Origin: DASQYE01 sp035940775
GTDB lineage: Bacteria; Acidobacteriota; Blastocatellia; Pyrinomonadales; Pyrinomonadaceae
Reading direction: 5' to 3'
Assembly (NCBI GenBank): GCA_035940775.1
Contig: DASZEN010000008.1
Span: 1-64,000 of the forward strand
Length of the DNA stretch: 64,000 bases
Below the pieces are notes generated by a model. It searched no databases. It was not told where the DNA came from and worked only from the letters and a program-made list of their open reading frames with translations. The translations under genes were made by a program, and so were the position numbers. Shown piece after piece: positions 24,560-33,568 of the stretch; within the stretch, counting starts at the first letter, position 1; each line of letters starts with the position of its first letter.

Positions 24560-24964
24560 ATGGGTATTGATAGTACCAATAGGCCGACCATCTTTTTAAT
24601 CGAAGAGGATGATGATGCGCGCCCTTTGATGAAAAGGAATCTGGTTCAGGAAGGTTACCGGGTGGTTCTGGCACTGGACGAAGAAGATGCGCTCGAACGC
24701 GTTAGCGACGGTCACATCCGCGCAGACCTTCTTTTAGTGAACCTTGTCGGCAGGCCGGTCGAGGAGGTCTTGCGAATCGGGCGGTGTATCCGTGAGCATG
24801 CGCAATTGGATGGCGCGACGCCCCTGGTGATACTGGCCGAAAAGTATGGAGCAGATGTGGAAGGTACGGATGTCAATGTCGGTGGAAACGATTGGATAGC
24901 TTATCTTGAAGACGCCGGACAATTGCGTAGTCTCTTAGGTCGTCTTATCGCCCCGAAGCCATAA
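24560..24964 (+). CDS. Degenerate response-regulator receiver domain, stand-alone
   Basis: The protein has 134 residues and no output domain. The receiver fold is recognisable: the acidic pocket E15-E16-D17-D18-D19 at the end of strand 1 and the alternating beta/alpha pattern. The phosphorylatable Asp is replaced by Asn61 (LLLVNLVG), the conserved Thr/Ser position reads Ala (VILAEK), and the conserved Lys is not obvious. It is therefore unlikely to be phosphorylated and may be a constitutive or docking module. The neighbour on the other strand is a Crp/Fnr regulator; no kinase is adjacent. Confidence 0.7.
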   Translation: MGIDSTNRPTIFLIEEDDDARPLMKRNLVQEGYRVVLALDEEDALERVSDGHIRADLLLVNLVGRPVEEVLRIGRCIREHAQLDGATPLVILAEKYGADVEGTDVNVGGNDWIAYLEDAGQLRSLLGRLIAPKP

Positions 24965-24996
24965 CAAGGCAGCGCCCAGAACGGGGCAATGAAGGA

Positions 24997-25682
24997 TTAA
25001 TGGTCGAACAAGCGGTCATACTCGTTCTTGGTCATCCGATAGCATTCGCATGCGACCTGTTCCAGCCGCTCGCGCTCGATAATCTTAATGTTTCCACGTC
25101 CGTAGCGAATAAGCCCGGCATCCTGTAGCTTGACGGCGGCTTCTGTGACCCCGGCGCGCCTCACCCCGAGCATCGTGGCGAGGAACTCCTGCGTCAATCG
25201 CAATTCGTCGGAGCCGACGCCATCGCTGCTCATGAGCAGCCACCGGCAGAGCCTCGCTTCTACTTTGTGCAAACGATTGCAGGCGGCCGATTGAGAGCCC
25301 GTGACCATCACCGTATGCATATAGCGATGCAAAAGCTTTCGCAGCTCTCCACCCTTATCATAAGCATCTTTGATTATTTCAGCTTTGACCTTTACAGCCT
25401 CGCCCGGAATCTGTGTGACGGTCAGCATAGGCGTTTTCCATGCGTCAGAAGCACCGGCACGCCTGACATTCCCTCGCGCCCGATAGCGCCTGATTCCACG
25501 GTCGAGCCGTCCTCCATAACGGTCACTAAAGAGAGCAACGATGTGAGCGGGAAATAGATGCTGCGGATGGGCTCGTCCGGCACGATGACAGTGTTCCCGT
25601 GTGCCAGCGAGACTCGCTGAAAGTGTGGGCGTAAGACTTCTAACTCTTCATCCGGTAAGCTGGCAAGAATCTGATTCTCCAT
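24997..25682 (-). pseudogene. Crp/Fnr-family regulator split by a -1 frameshift
   Basis: Two overlapping frames make up one regulator. 25682-25422 codes for the cyclic-nucleotide-binding-like half (ILASLPDEELEVLRPHFQ through GMSGVPVLLTHGK). 25428-24997 codes for the rest (TVTQIPGEAVKVKAEII and a helix-turn-helix LTQEFLATMLGVRRAGVTEA). The break is at a run of four A on the coding strand (T-run 25434-25437). Re-reading one A there gives HGKTPMLTVTQIPGEA, a seamless 228-residue protein of normal family length. It may be a real mutation, a sequencing error or slippage that makes both a truncated and a full product. The second frame has no good ribosome binding site. Confidence 0.8.
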
Positions 25683-25886
25683 GAGGGCACAACCCGATAA
25701 CTAAGATTCCTTGATCTCTCAACCCTGACGATATGCAGAATGTAGCACAATCGAGCTTTTCGCGCAGCGCTTGAGCGGGGGCTTTTGACCGGGAAAGCTC
25801 TCCGCGCGTAAGAGTAGTGGCAGGAATCCGTCAAGACGGGAGCAAAGAGAGAAAGTCAGATTGAAGGAAGAAAGTCAGACCGGGGC

Positions 25887-25924
25887 GCGCAGGGAGGCGG
25901 TCAATAGCGACCGCCTCCCTGCGC
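25887..25924 (-). terminator. Strong 16-bp hairpin downstream of the secreted-protein gene
   Basis: GCGCAGGGAGGCGGTC pairs perfectly with GACCGCCTCCCTGCGC across a 6-nt loop. It begins 17 nt after the stop at 25941. No T-run follows on either strand, so it may stabilise the mRNA end or block transcription rather than be a classical terminator. Confidence 0.6.
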
Positions 25925-25940
25925 AATTCATATCGAGGGC

Positions 25941-26564
25941 TTATTGAAGGATGGGATGCCCGCCGCCGCGGCTATGGTCGGCAGTCCTTTGATAGAGCGC
26001 CGGGTCGTTGTGGTAGAGAACCAGATGCTCGCCTTCGTAACGCACCACGTCTGAGACGCGACGCAGATCCCTCTGGTGTTCCGCGATCAGGAAAACGCCG
26101 TGGTTAAATTCCAGCACCATCCCCGCCGCGTATATAAAACCTCCCTGATCGTAGGCGCTTCCGGCATACTGGCCCGCGCCAACGGCTACGTCGGGCGAGT
26201 AAGCGCCGCGACTATCGCGCACCCTATCGGCGCGAGCTATGAACACCGTGTAAGCGGAGTAATCCAGGCGTGCTCTGTATCCGTGACGGCGCGAGACCGC
26301 GAAAAGCGCCGTGAAGCCGTCGTCGATGGCCCGCAGCATCCCTGCGCTCGGCGCTGTCACGGCAAAGACGTTGACGCCGCCCGGCGTCCTCGTGAAAACC
26401 TGAAACCTATCTCCCGAGACGGCCTGGGCCCGCGCGATGATGCGACGGTCGATACGGCCGCCCTGCGCGGCGGCTGCGCTCGGCGCTACGATTGCGGATG
26501 CGAGCACGCATGCCAGCGCCAGGATAACAGCCCGAAACAGATATTTTCGATAACGAGGCGTCAT
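25941..26564 (-). CDS. Secreted protein of unknown function
   Basis: The protein has 207 residues. AGGGGG lies about 7 nt before ATG 26564. It has a signal peptide (RAVILALACVLASAIVAP, cleavage near AAAAQ). The mature part is mixed alpha/beta with a Tyr/Ala-rich middle (SAYDQGGFIYAAGMVLEFNHG) and a His-rich C-terminus (YEGEHLVLYHNDPALYQ, then HSRGGGHP). His and Glu in EGEHLVLYHND could bind metal, but no protease HExxH is present. I do not recognise the family. It is followed by the 16-bp hairpin, so it is probably monocistronic. Confidence 0.7.
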   Translation of the reverse strand: MTPRYRKYLFRAVILALACVLASAIVAPSAAAAQGGRIDRRIIARAQAVSGDRFQVFTRTPGGVNVFAVTAPSAGMLRAIDDGFTALFAVSRRHGYRARLDYSAYTVFIARADRVRDSRGAYSPDVAVGAGQYAGSAYDQGGFIYAAGMVLEFNHGVFLIAEHQRDLRRVSDVVRYEGEHLVLYHNDPALYQRTADHSRGGGHPILQ

Positions 26565-26670
26565 GACAATCCCCCTAAAAGCGATGAAACCCGCGCATCC
26601 TTGACGGGGGCGGGTCTCATGAAAGATCAGCTTTCATCGAAGCTGATCGAAAGTATTTCGTCCAGAATCT

Positions 26671-26877
26671 TCAGGGCCTTCCTTTCCTGTCGCCCCTTTT
26701 TTTTTGATCCCGTCCCCCGTTGTTGTTGGGAGGCGGATCAGGCTTCTGCCCAACCACGACCTTCGGCCGATCTTCTTTCGGCGGCGGCGGCTTCTGTCCT
26801 CTCTGCGCGAAAGCGCCGACCGGCACGATGCAGAGCATCATGATCGCAGTCACCAACATTCGCTTCAAGTCTTTCAT
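26671..26877 (-). CDS. Small secreted Pro/Lys-rich peptide
   Basis: The peptide has 68 residues from ATG 26877. A signal peptide (MKDLKRMLVTAIMMLCIVPV) ends at AFAQ. The mature 44 residues are basic and Pro-rich with two related units (GQKPPPPKEDRPK and GQKPDPPPNNNGG), ending in a run of Lys/Arg. A nine-A run (T-run 26697-26705) in codons near DQKKR makes the 3' end prone to slippage. I recognise no family. It may be an extracellular polyanion-binding peptide, but that is only a guess from charge. Confidence 0.5.
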   Translation of the reverse strand: MKDLKRMLVTAIMMLCIVPVGAFAQRGQKPPPPKEDRPKVVVGQKPDPPPNNNGGRDQKKRGDRKGRP

Positions 26878-27112
26878 AATTACGTGTGGCCTCCTCATGC
26901 CTGTTTCACATGAGCGCGCATGGGAGGGAGAGAAGAGACGCGCCGTCTCGAATGGGAGCAATATCAATGCCACAGCCGATCATTCGGCCTCGTCCCGCAT
27001 TTACAATCGATAAGCGGTCGAAATAGCCCGGCGGGCGCACGCTTTCAGACGCCACCCGCACCGTATCGTGCACCCCCCGTCGGGATGCCCCGGTGGGCAG
27101 TTTGCGCTGCCT

Positions 27113-29380
27113 TCAACGTCTCACTATAACCCTGGTCGTGCCAACATTACCGTTGGCATCGAAGGCGCGCAGACTAATCGTGTGCTCGCCCGCACCGACC
27201 AGCGGAATATCCAGCGTGTAGCGCTCGCGCGGGCTATCGGCAATGCCGTCGTCCGGAAAAACAGCGCGCCACGGAGCGCCATCCACGCTCAAGTCCGCAC
27301 GCTTAATCATGCCCGTCGAATCGTCCACCTCAAAGGCGACGCGGGCACGCTCGCCGACGGGCTGCGCCGCGCCTGCGGCGCGCACGGAGGGCGGCGTATT
27401 GTCTATGTCGAGCGGCTCGCTGATGCGCTCGCCTGTCAGCGCTTGTCCGGCGGGATTATCCGGCGCATCCGAGACCACGACCTTGAAGACGTAGCGACCA
27501 TCGGCGAGCGTCGCGCCGTCCACGGTATAGAAGTTATCGCGCAGCTTATCCTTCAACAACCGGAAGGCGCTCTCATTAAAAGAGCGATAGTAGATGGCAT
27601 ACTCCAGCGTATCGCCGTTGCGATCTTCGGCCTGCCATTGCAGCGCCCGCGCCCCGCGCTGGTAAAGCCTGCGGGGTTGAATCTGCGCGACCGCGCCGAA
27701 GAGCGACGGGTCGAGGCCCGAAGACTCTATGTTCGGGTCGGCCGGTATCTGCACGATTGACTGTAGGCCCACTCCTATGGGCAGCGCCGAGATAGAGAGC
27801 ACCTCCGGCGCTACGTTGCGCGGCAGGTAAGCGATACTGACATCCTCCATCTGTGCGTCCGTGCTGGTGCTGCTGCTGCCGCCGCCAGCCGTCGTCGCCG
27901 CAGGCGCGCGCAAGACCGCCCGCCACTGTATAAAGCGGGCGCGCGGGCTTAGGATCTGCGCGCCCGCCGGGTCACGATAGGGCACGCTCCATTCGCTCCA
28001 GGTCGCATCGGGGCGCTCGCCGTTGCCCGAGCGCGTCTGCAATTCAACCTGCCCGCGCCCGCGCCACCAGATACGCCCCCAGGAGGCGACGAGCTTGGCA
28101 TCACGCACAGGCGATTCATACGTCCCTTCGTTCATCAACTCCGAGCCGAAGCGAAAGAGCTTTCCCTGGTTGCTTGAGGTCGCAAACACTTCGCGCCCAC
28201 GGACGACGAACGAGGAGATTTGCCCTTCGGTCGATTGCAGCAACAGCGTATCGCGGCCATCGTCGGTGACGGAATAGATGCGCCCCTTATCGGCTGTGCC
28301 GATGAGGACGCTACCGCCCTGCGGAGCGGGCGCGACGGCGAAGGCCGTGACCGATGGCGAACTCCAGAGGACATCCGTTCCGCCGTCCGGCAGCAGACGA
28401 AAGACGGCGCTGCGCGCGTTCGACAGATCGTTGCGGCTGCGGGTGGTGGCCGACTGGCCCTGTATCGGATTGCCTGTTTCATCTATGGCCGTGAACGTAA
28501 CGGTCGCGCTGGCGGCCGCGCCCGACGAGTCGGTTGCTTGCGGCGTCGGGGCCGCCGGGCCCGTGGGGCGAGCCGTCGAAGCCGCCTCGCTGAGCGCAAG
28601 CGCATAGATGGAGCCGTCCGCGCCCGGCGCGAGCGCGTGAATCTCGCGCAGCGGCGAGTCAAAGAGGGCGAACGCCTTGCCGTCGGGCGAGACGCGCAGG
28701 ACGAGCCCGCCCGGGTCTGTACCGGCGATCAGGTTTCCCTGCCCGTCTATCGCAAGCGAGATGACGTGCGTCTCGTTGGTGTCGGTCAGCAACGAGGCTT
28801 CCGGCTTTGCGCCAGCGGCGCGCACGCGGTAAAGCTTGCCGTTATCGCCGGTGCCGACGGCGAGCCCACCATCGACCATAGACGCCAGCGACCAGATGTA
28901 TTTGTCCGGCGGGTCGAAATACTCTTCGGCGCGACCGTCCGCGCCGACGCGATAGACTTTTCCATCGGGCGACGTACCCGCGTAGAGCGTACCGTCGCGC
29001 CCTATGGCGAGCGCCGTCACGTCCAGCTCGGGGGCATCATAGAGAAGCGTGCCGCGTCCGTCCGCCGTCACGCGAAAGATACGCCCATCGTGTCCTGTGC
29101 CCAGGTACACGTTGCCCGAGCCGTCGACTGCGCTCGACCAGACGTAAGCCTGATCCGTATTGAAGACCTGCGAGAAACGCGGCGCGAGCATCAGCGCGCC
29201 CGTGTCCGTGACGGAGACGCCGCGCGCGTCGCCGCGCAAAAGCTCTGCGCGGCTGTTTACTTCCCATAACAGGGGCTCGCCCGCGCGCACCGTAGCGGCG
29301 ACGACGGCTGCGAGTACCAGTAAACTCAGAAGAACAGTGATTGATTTGGCGACGTGGATCGTAGAAGTTTTGTTGAGCAT
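27113..29380 (-). CDS. Exported beta-propeller protein with Ig-like C-terminal region
   Basis: The protein has 755 residues with a signal anchor (KSITVLLSLLVLAAVVAATV). Residues about 60-400 hold repeated blades of about 45 residues with the pattern DGxxYxGTxxDGxVYRVxxDG, typical of NHL/SMP-30-like propellers (GNVYLGTGHDGRIFRV, GTLYAGTSPDGKVYRV). A Ser/Thr/Ala-rich insert interrupts the propeller near residues 270-320. The C-terminal region (about 540-755) looks like fibronectin/Ig-type beta-sandwich modules (YAIYYRSFNESAFR, AGEHTISLRAFDANGNVG). It is probably a periplasmic or surface binding protein; the ligand cannot be inferred. It is not obviously in an operon. Confidence 0.8.
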   Translation of the reverse strand: MLNKTSTIHVAKSITVLLSLLVLAAVVAATVRAGEPLLWEVNSRAELLRGDARGVSVTDTGALMLAPRFSQVFNTDQAYVWSSAVDGSGNVYLGTGHDGRIFRVTADGRGTLLYDAPELDVTALAIGRDGTLYAGTSPDGKVYRVGADGRAEEYFDPPDKYIWSLASMVDGGLAVGTGDNGKLYRVRAAGAKPEASLLTDTNETHVISLAIDGQGNLIAGTDPGGLVLRVSPDGKAFALFDSPLREIHALAPGADGSIYALALSEAASTARPTGPAAPTPQATDSSGAAASATVTFTAIDETGNPIQGQSATTRSRNDLSNARSAVFRLLPDGGTDVLWSSPSVTAFAVAPAPQGGSVLIGTADKGRIYSVTDDGRDTLLLQSTEGQISSFVVRGREVFATSSNQGKLFRFGSELMNEGTYESPVRDAKLVASWGRIWWRGRGQVELQTRSGNGERPDATWSEWSVPYRDPAGAQILSPRARFIQWRAVLRAPAATTAGGGSSSTSTDAQMEDVSIAYLPRNVAPEVLSISALPIGVGLQSIVQIPADPNIESSGLDPSLFGAVAQIQPRRLYQRGARALQWQAEDRNGDTLEYAIYYRSFNESAFRLLKDKLRDNFYTVDGATLADGRYVFKVVVSDAPDNPAGQALTGERISEPLDIDNTPPSVRAAGAAQPVGERARVAFEVDDSTGMIKRADLSVDGAPWRAVFPDDGIADSPRERYTLDIPLVGAGEHTISLRAFDANGNVGTTRVIVRR

Positions 29381-29717
29381 TAAATGAGTCGTCTGTTGTT
29401 GTCTTGATGAGAGCTATCGCTTGCACGGACTACTTTGATGCGAGATTGCAGGGGAGCGATGTCGGTCGCTCAGTCGCCCTCGGCGGCGCTTGAGCGCTCA
29501 GAAGCGAGCGCCCCTCGCCTCCCGGGTCTCCGAACTCATACGTCCGCGTCATGCTAAAGGTTTTTGGGCGCGAAGCCACTCGTTCGCGCAAAGTCTGAAC
29601 GGCTCTCCTTCCGAGGATGATACCCTGAAAGAGCTTGTGGGAGGAAACGGCGCCCGGGCTCGGAGGTTGCCGCCTGCGTCGATCCGGTCTCTACTCCGGT
29701 TGATCCGGTCTCTACGC
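29381..29717. other. Intergenic gap containing a 14-bp direct repeat
   Basis: This gap of 337 nt lies between the propeller gene start and the thiF stop codon. The only structure I see is GATCCGGTCTCTAC at 29681-29694 and again at 29702-29715 (21-nt period), ending right at the thiF stop. No gene or promoter is evident. Confidence 0.6.
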
Positions 29718-30737
29718 TCAAGTGCCGACATATTTGGCGTACAGGGTGCGCGCCGTCGCGGGGTCGTCCGTGCCGCGTATGATCGAGCGCGCGTCTTGAA
29801 AGACGGTCAACTCGTAATCCCCTGCTTGAAAGCGAAGGAGGTACGGGTTGACCGTTACCTTTCCGGAGGCGCGCAGGCGCTCGGCAAGCTGCGCCAGTTC
29901 GACCCTGGCCGGGCGCGAGGGTGAAATCTGTACGGCATCGCGCCCGCACAGGACGGCTACGAAATCGCCCGCCTCGGCTTCGAGGGTCTCGAAGCGGCCG
30001 AGCCCGCACGCGGGACAATCCGCAGACGGCGCGCCGAGCGCCATGCGCCGCCACTCGTTGCGCCACACGTCGAACCGCATAAGAGAACGGTGCAGAGCAT
30101 CTGCTTGACCCGTCAACAATTTCAAAGCCTCCGTGACCTGGACGGCGGCGACGATTGAGATGATCGGCATGATGATGCCAGCGGTATCGCAGGTCGGGGC
30201 GCTGCCGGGCGCGGGCGCTTCCTCGAAGATACAGCGCAGGCACGGCGTCTCGTGCGGGAGCACGGTCATCGTGACGCCGTATGAGCCGACCGCCGCGCCG
30301 TAGACCCACGCGACCCCTTGCTTGACGCACGCATCATTAATCAGATAGCGCGTCGCAAAGTTGTCCGTGCCGTCGAGCACCACATCGCAGCCCTCTATGA
30401 GCTGTTCGATGTTCGACCCGTTGACATCTTTGATCTCGGCCTCCGTCTCAATCTCGCCGTTAAGCTCGGCGAGGTGTGCGGCGCAGGCCACAGACTTTGG
30501 CAAGCGCTCGCGCGCATCCCTCTCCGTGAACATCGTCTGCCGTTGCAGATTAGAGGCTTCGACGAAATCCCTATCGACGATTCGCAATCGTCCGACCCCG
30601 GCGCGAGCCAGGCTTTCGGCCTGCGCCGTGCCGAGCGCGCCGCAGCCTATGATAAGGGCGCGCGCCGTCAGCAATCGTCGCTGTCCGGCCTTGCCTATCC
30701 CATCAAACAGAATTTGTCGGCTGTAACGCTCGTTCAT
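29718..30737 (-). CDS. ThiF/MoeB-type adenylyltransferase (E1-like)
   Basis: The protein has 339 residues. It adenylates the C-terminus of a ubiquitin-like sulfur carrier (ThiS or MoaD). The nucleotide motif GCGALGTAQAESLARAGVG is near residue 31, then RIVDRDFVEASNLQRQ, and GTDNFATRYLINDAC with the adenylation Asp. Zinc cysteines are CLRC (near residue 168) and CPAC (near 240). The last 80 residues are not rhodanese but a small domain ending TVFQDARSIIRGTDDPATA. Which carrier it serves cannot be told. It follows aroDE by 16 nt on the same strand, so they are probably cotranscribed. Confidence 0.88.
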   Translation of the reverse strand: MNERYSRQILFDGIGKAGQRRLLTARALIIGCGALGTAQAESLARAGVGRLRIVDRDFVEASNLQRQTMFTERDARERLPKSVACAAHLAELNGEIETEAEIKDVNGSNIEQLIEGCDVVLDGTDNFATRYLINDACVKQGVAWVYGAAVGSYGVTMTVLPHETPCLRCIFEEAPAPGSAPTCDTAGIIMPIISIVAAVQVTEALKLLTGQADALHRSLMRFDVWRNEWRRMALGAPSADCPACGLGRFETLEAEAGDFVAVLCGRDAVQISPSRPARVELAQLAERLRASGKVTVNPYLLRFQAGDYELTVFQDARSIIRGTDDPATARTLYAKYVGT

Positions 30738-30753
30738 ATCCGAAGGGAGGTGT

Positions 30754-32316
30754 TTAAGTTTGTGATCGCAATGCGCATTGCGCCGCCTCGCGCATGACTT
30801 CGAGCGGCGCGTCTTCGCCCCGCCATAAACGAAACTGCGCGGCGGCCTGCGCCACTAGCATCTCAAGCCCGCCGATACTCTCGCACCCTGCTTCCACGGC
30901 CTCGCGCATAAAGCGCGTTTGCGCCGGGTTGTAAACAAGATCGTAGACGAGACGTGCTCCCCTGAGCTGGCTCGCGGTGGCGGGCGTTTCGCTCTCGCTG
31001 TGGCCGCGCGTGCCGAGCGGCGTGGCGTTGATGACCAGTTGAAAGCCGTCAAAGCTCGCGTTTTCGAGGCGCGCGCAACCTGCGCCGAATCTTTCTGCGA
31101 GCGGGCGAGCCCTTTCCAGGCTGCGTGCGAACAAGACGGTCTCCGCCCCCTCTCTTTGCAGGGCCCAGAGGGCGCTCAGCGCAGCGCCCCCCGCCCCTAT
31201 GACGGCGCAGCGTGCGCCCTTCAACGTATCGATTCTAGTGCGCAGCGGCGCGAGCATCGCCCCGGCGTCCGTGTTGTAACCGATCAGCCCGTCGTCTTCG
31301 ATACTGATGGTATTGACCGCCCCGATCTCCGAGGCGGTCGTCTCAACGCGGTCGAGGAAATCCATGATCGTGCTTTTATGCGGAGCGGTGACGCTCAGGC
31401 CGCGCAGTCGCCAATCAAGCTCGCGCGTGCGCGGGTGCGCCATGCGCCGCAGAAAATCCTTCGCCTCACGTACCTCGAAAGGGATATAGACGGCGTTCAT
31501 GCTTCGCGCAGCGAAAGCCGCGTTGTGCATCTGCGGAGAAAGGGAATGCGCGACGGGCGCGCCCATCAGTCCCATAATCTCAGTCTCACGGTCGATCCGG
31601 TCAAACCTGTAAAGCTCGCGCAAAGAGGTCGCCATGAGCTGGCCGGGCGCAGTGGCGCGCTCGTCCGCGAGCGAGCCATAGGTGAGATATGCGCCGCGCG
31701 ACGGCCCCAGTATGCGCGTCGCCGTCCCGTCCGGGCCCATCGCGATGGCGATCATCTCGCGCCCCTGGCGGCGAGCGCGCTCAAGCAGGTTGAATACCGG
31801 AATGCAATCCGTGATTTGACGGGCGCGGACGGCGATTTTCAGAATGCGCGCGGGCGTAGCAGCCATCCTCTCGTAAATCTCATAGAGCACTGCCGGTATT
31901 CCCGTAAAGTCGTGATGCGAACAGATGACACGCGTCCAATCAAGCCTTTGCCAGCGCTCGTCTTCGCTCTGGCATATCAGCAGCAGCAGGTCAAGCTCTA
32001 TGTCGGCGAGGCCCCTGTATTGATCGCCGTATAGAAAATGTTCGACCCAGAAGGCGAGACGATTCAGGATGTCTATCTCGCGCGCCCCTCCTTGCTCGGC
32101 GGGCCTGAGCGTCAGGATCAAAGGATGCTTCGCGGCGCGTTCAATCTCGTCCAGATGCCGTAGCGCCAGTTCCAGTTGTGCGCCGTGCAGGCAATCGAGC
32201 CGTAGCTCGATCAGGTCTGCGACTTCGGAGGCGGCCGCCGCACTTTGGGCCAACTCGCTGGCGCGGCCCTCGCAGACCGGGACACACACGCGCGCTTGCT
32301 TACTCTTTTCTTCCAT
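30754..32316 (-). CDS. aroDE: Bifunctional 3-dehydroquinate dehydratase / shikimate dehydrogenase
   Basis: The protein has 520 residues from ATG 32316; a GTG at 32361 would add 15. A TTGTTG / TATAAC pair near 32348-32375 would, if it is the promoter, exclude that longer start. The N-half is type I dehydroquinase: VICSHHDFTG (catalytic His) and ILKIAVRARQ (Schiff-base Lys). The C-half is shikimate dehydrogenase: GLMGAPVAHSLSPQMHNAAF, the Lys in TAPHKSTIMD, GAGGAALSALWAL for NADP, and the end GLEMLVAQAAAQF. The fusion catalyses two successive shikimate-pathway steps. Most bacteria encode the two enzymes separately; fusions are known in plants and a few bacterial groups. Confidence 0.93.
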   Translation of the reverse strand: MEEKSKQARVCVPVCEGRASELAQSAAAASEVADLIELRLDCLHGAQLELALRHLDEIERAAKHPLILTLRPAEQGGAREIDILNRLAFWVEHFLYGDQYRGLADIELDLLLLICQSEDERWQRLDWTRVICSHHDFTGIPAVLYEIYERMAATPARILKIAVRARQITDCIPVFNLLERARRQGREMIAIAMGPDGTATRILGPSRGAYLTYGSLADERATAPGQLMATSLRELYRFDRIDRETEIMGLMGAPVAHSLSPQMHNAAFAARSMNAVYIPFEVREAKDFLRRMAHPRTRELDWRLRGLSVTAPHKSTIMDFLDRVETTASEIGAVNTISIEDDGLIGYNTDAGAMLAPLRTRIDTLKGARCAVIGAGGAALSALWALQREGAETVLFARSLERARPLAERFGAGCARLENASFDGFQLVINATPLGTRGHSESETPATASQLRGARLVYDLVYNPAQTRFMREAVEAGCESIGGLEMLVAQAAAQFRLWRGEDAPLEVMREAAQCALRSQT

Positions 32317-32484
32317 CAAAAATAGTGAGGGGCGACCCTTGCGCTCCGTTATAATTTCCACTGAGCCACAACAATCGCCTCTATTCCCGCCCTACAGCCT
32401 GACGGAGGAAAGCCGCTCGAAAATCGCGCCAGGAGGTTTGAGGCGCATCGCCCGGACGGCCCGGTTTAATTCGCTCTATCCTGG

Positions 32485-33432
32485 TCAACCGCCGGACGTT
32501 TCAAAAAGCTCGTGCGATAGGTAACGCTCGCCGAAATCGCAGATAATCGAGACGACGCGCTTGCCCGCGCCGAGTTCCTGCGCGACCTCGCGCGCCGCCC
32601 AGGTGATTGCGCCCGAAGAGATGCCGCAGAAGATGCCCTCTTCGCGCGCCAGCCTTCGGGCCATGTCCACCGAATCGTTGTAATCGACGGCGATGACCCG
32701 GTTGACGACCGACGGATCGTAGTTGCGCGGGACGAAGCCCGCGCCGATGCCTTGAATCTTATTGGGCCCCGGCTCGCCGCCCGAGAGCACGGGCGACGAG
32801 TTCGGCTCGACGGCGACGATGAGCACATCTTTGCCCGCACGCTCTCTGAGTATATGGCCGACGCCAGCAATCGTGCCGCCCGTGCCGACGCCCGCCACGA
32901 AGGCGTCGAGACGCCCGTCCGTATCCTCCCAAATCTCTTCGGCGGTGGTGCGGCGATGGACTTCCGGGTTCGCGGGATTATCGAACTGTCCGGGCGTCCA
33001 ACTCTCTCTGGTTTCCTCAGAGATGTCGGCGGCCTTCCTGATCGCGCCCTTCATGCCTTCAGCGCCCGGCGTGAGCACCACCTCCGCGCCGAGCGCCGTC
33101 AGCACCCTGCGACGCTCGACCGTAACAGTCTCCGGCATCGTCACGATCAGCCTGTAACCCTTGATCGCGGCGGCGAATGCGAGCGCGATGCCCGTATTGC
33201 CCGAGGTCGGCTCGATGATGACGGTCTCGCCCGCTTTGATTTTGCCCTCGCGCTCGGCCGCCTCGATCATGGCCCAACCGATTCGGTCTTTGACGGAATC
33301 CATAGGGTTCTGCGATTCGAGCTTGACGATCATCTCGGCGGAACCGGGATAAGCGATGCGATTAAGACGAACCAACGGTGTATAGCCGATCAGTTCCAGC
33401 ATGTTGTCGGCGATCTTGGGTCTTTGCGGCAT
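32485..33432 (-). CDS. cysK: Cysteine synthase A (O-acetylserine sulfhydrylase)
   Basis: The protein has 315 residues. It makes cysteine from O-acetylserine and sulfide with PLP on Lys48 (MDSVKDR). Phosphate-binding TSGNTG (near 78-83), GTGGTIAGVG (near 180) and IQGIGAGFVP are present. The start has AGGAG 6 nt before ATG 33432. The length is typical. It appears to be a single gene between aroDE and the zinc-ribbon protein. Confidence 0.95.
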   Translation of the reverse strand: MPQRPKIADNMLELIGYTPLVRLNRIAYPGSAEMIVKLESQNPMDSVKDRIGWAMIEAAEREGKIKAGETVIIEPTSGNTGIALAFAAAIKGYRLIVTMPETVTVERRRVLTALGAEVVLTPGAEGMKGAIRKAADISEETRESWTPGQFDNPANPEVHRRTTAEEIWEDTDGRLDAFVAGVGTGGTIAGVGHILRERAGKDVLIVAVEPNSSPVLSGGEPGPNKIQGIGAGFVPRNYDPSVVNRVIAVDYNDSVDMARRLAREEGIFCGISSGAITWAAREVAQELGAGKRVVSIICDFGERYLSHELFETSGG

Positions 33433-33568
33433 GGCGAACTCCTCGCGTAAAAGGGTCGGACGGCCTGGTAAAGTTGAATTGATGATGCCGGAAAACTATA
33501 CAGCGCCCCGCCGCGCGCATGCAAGGTATTGGGCCGGTAGGGGCGGGGGCGCGCGTGCTTGGCGGCGT

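Noticed and set aside
25422..25428. Crp halves as two separate overlapping genes
   Set aside because: Neither half alone is a known functional unit and the second has no ribosome binding site. A frameshift explains both.
28220..29269. Plus-strand frame of 349 codons opposite the propeller gene
   Set aside because: It is an Arg/Ala-rich antisense shadow; the minus strand shows regular propeller blades.
32348..32354. TATAAT-like box on the plus strand before aroDE
   Set aside because: No plus-strand gene follows. On the minus strand the same bases give TATAAC, which may serve aroDE.
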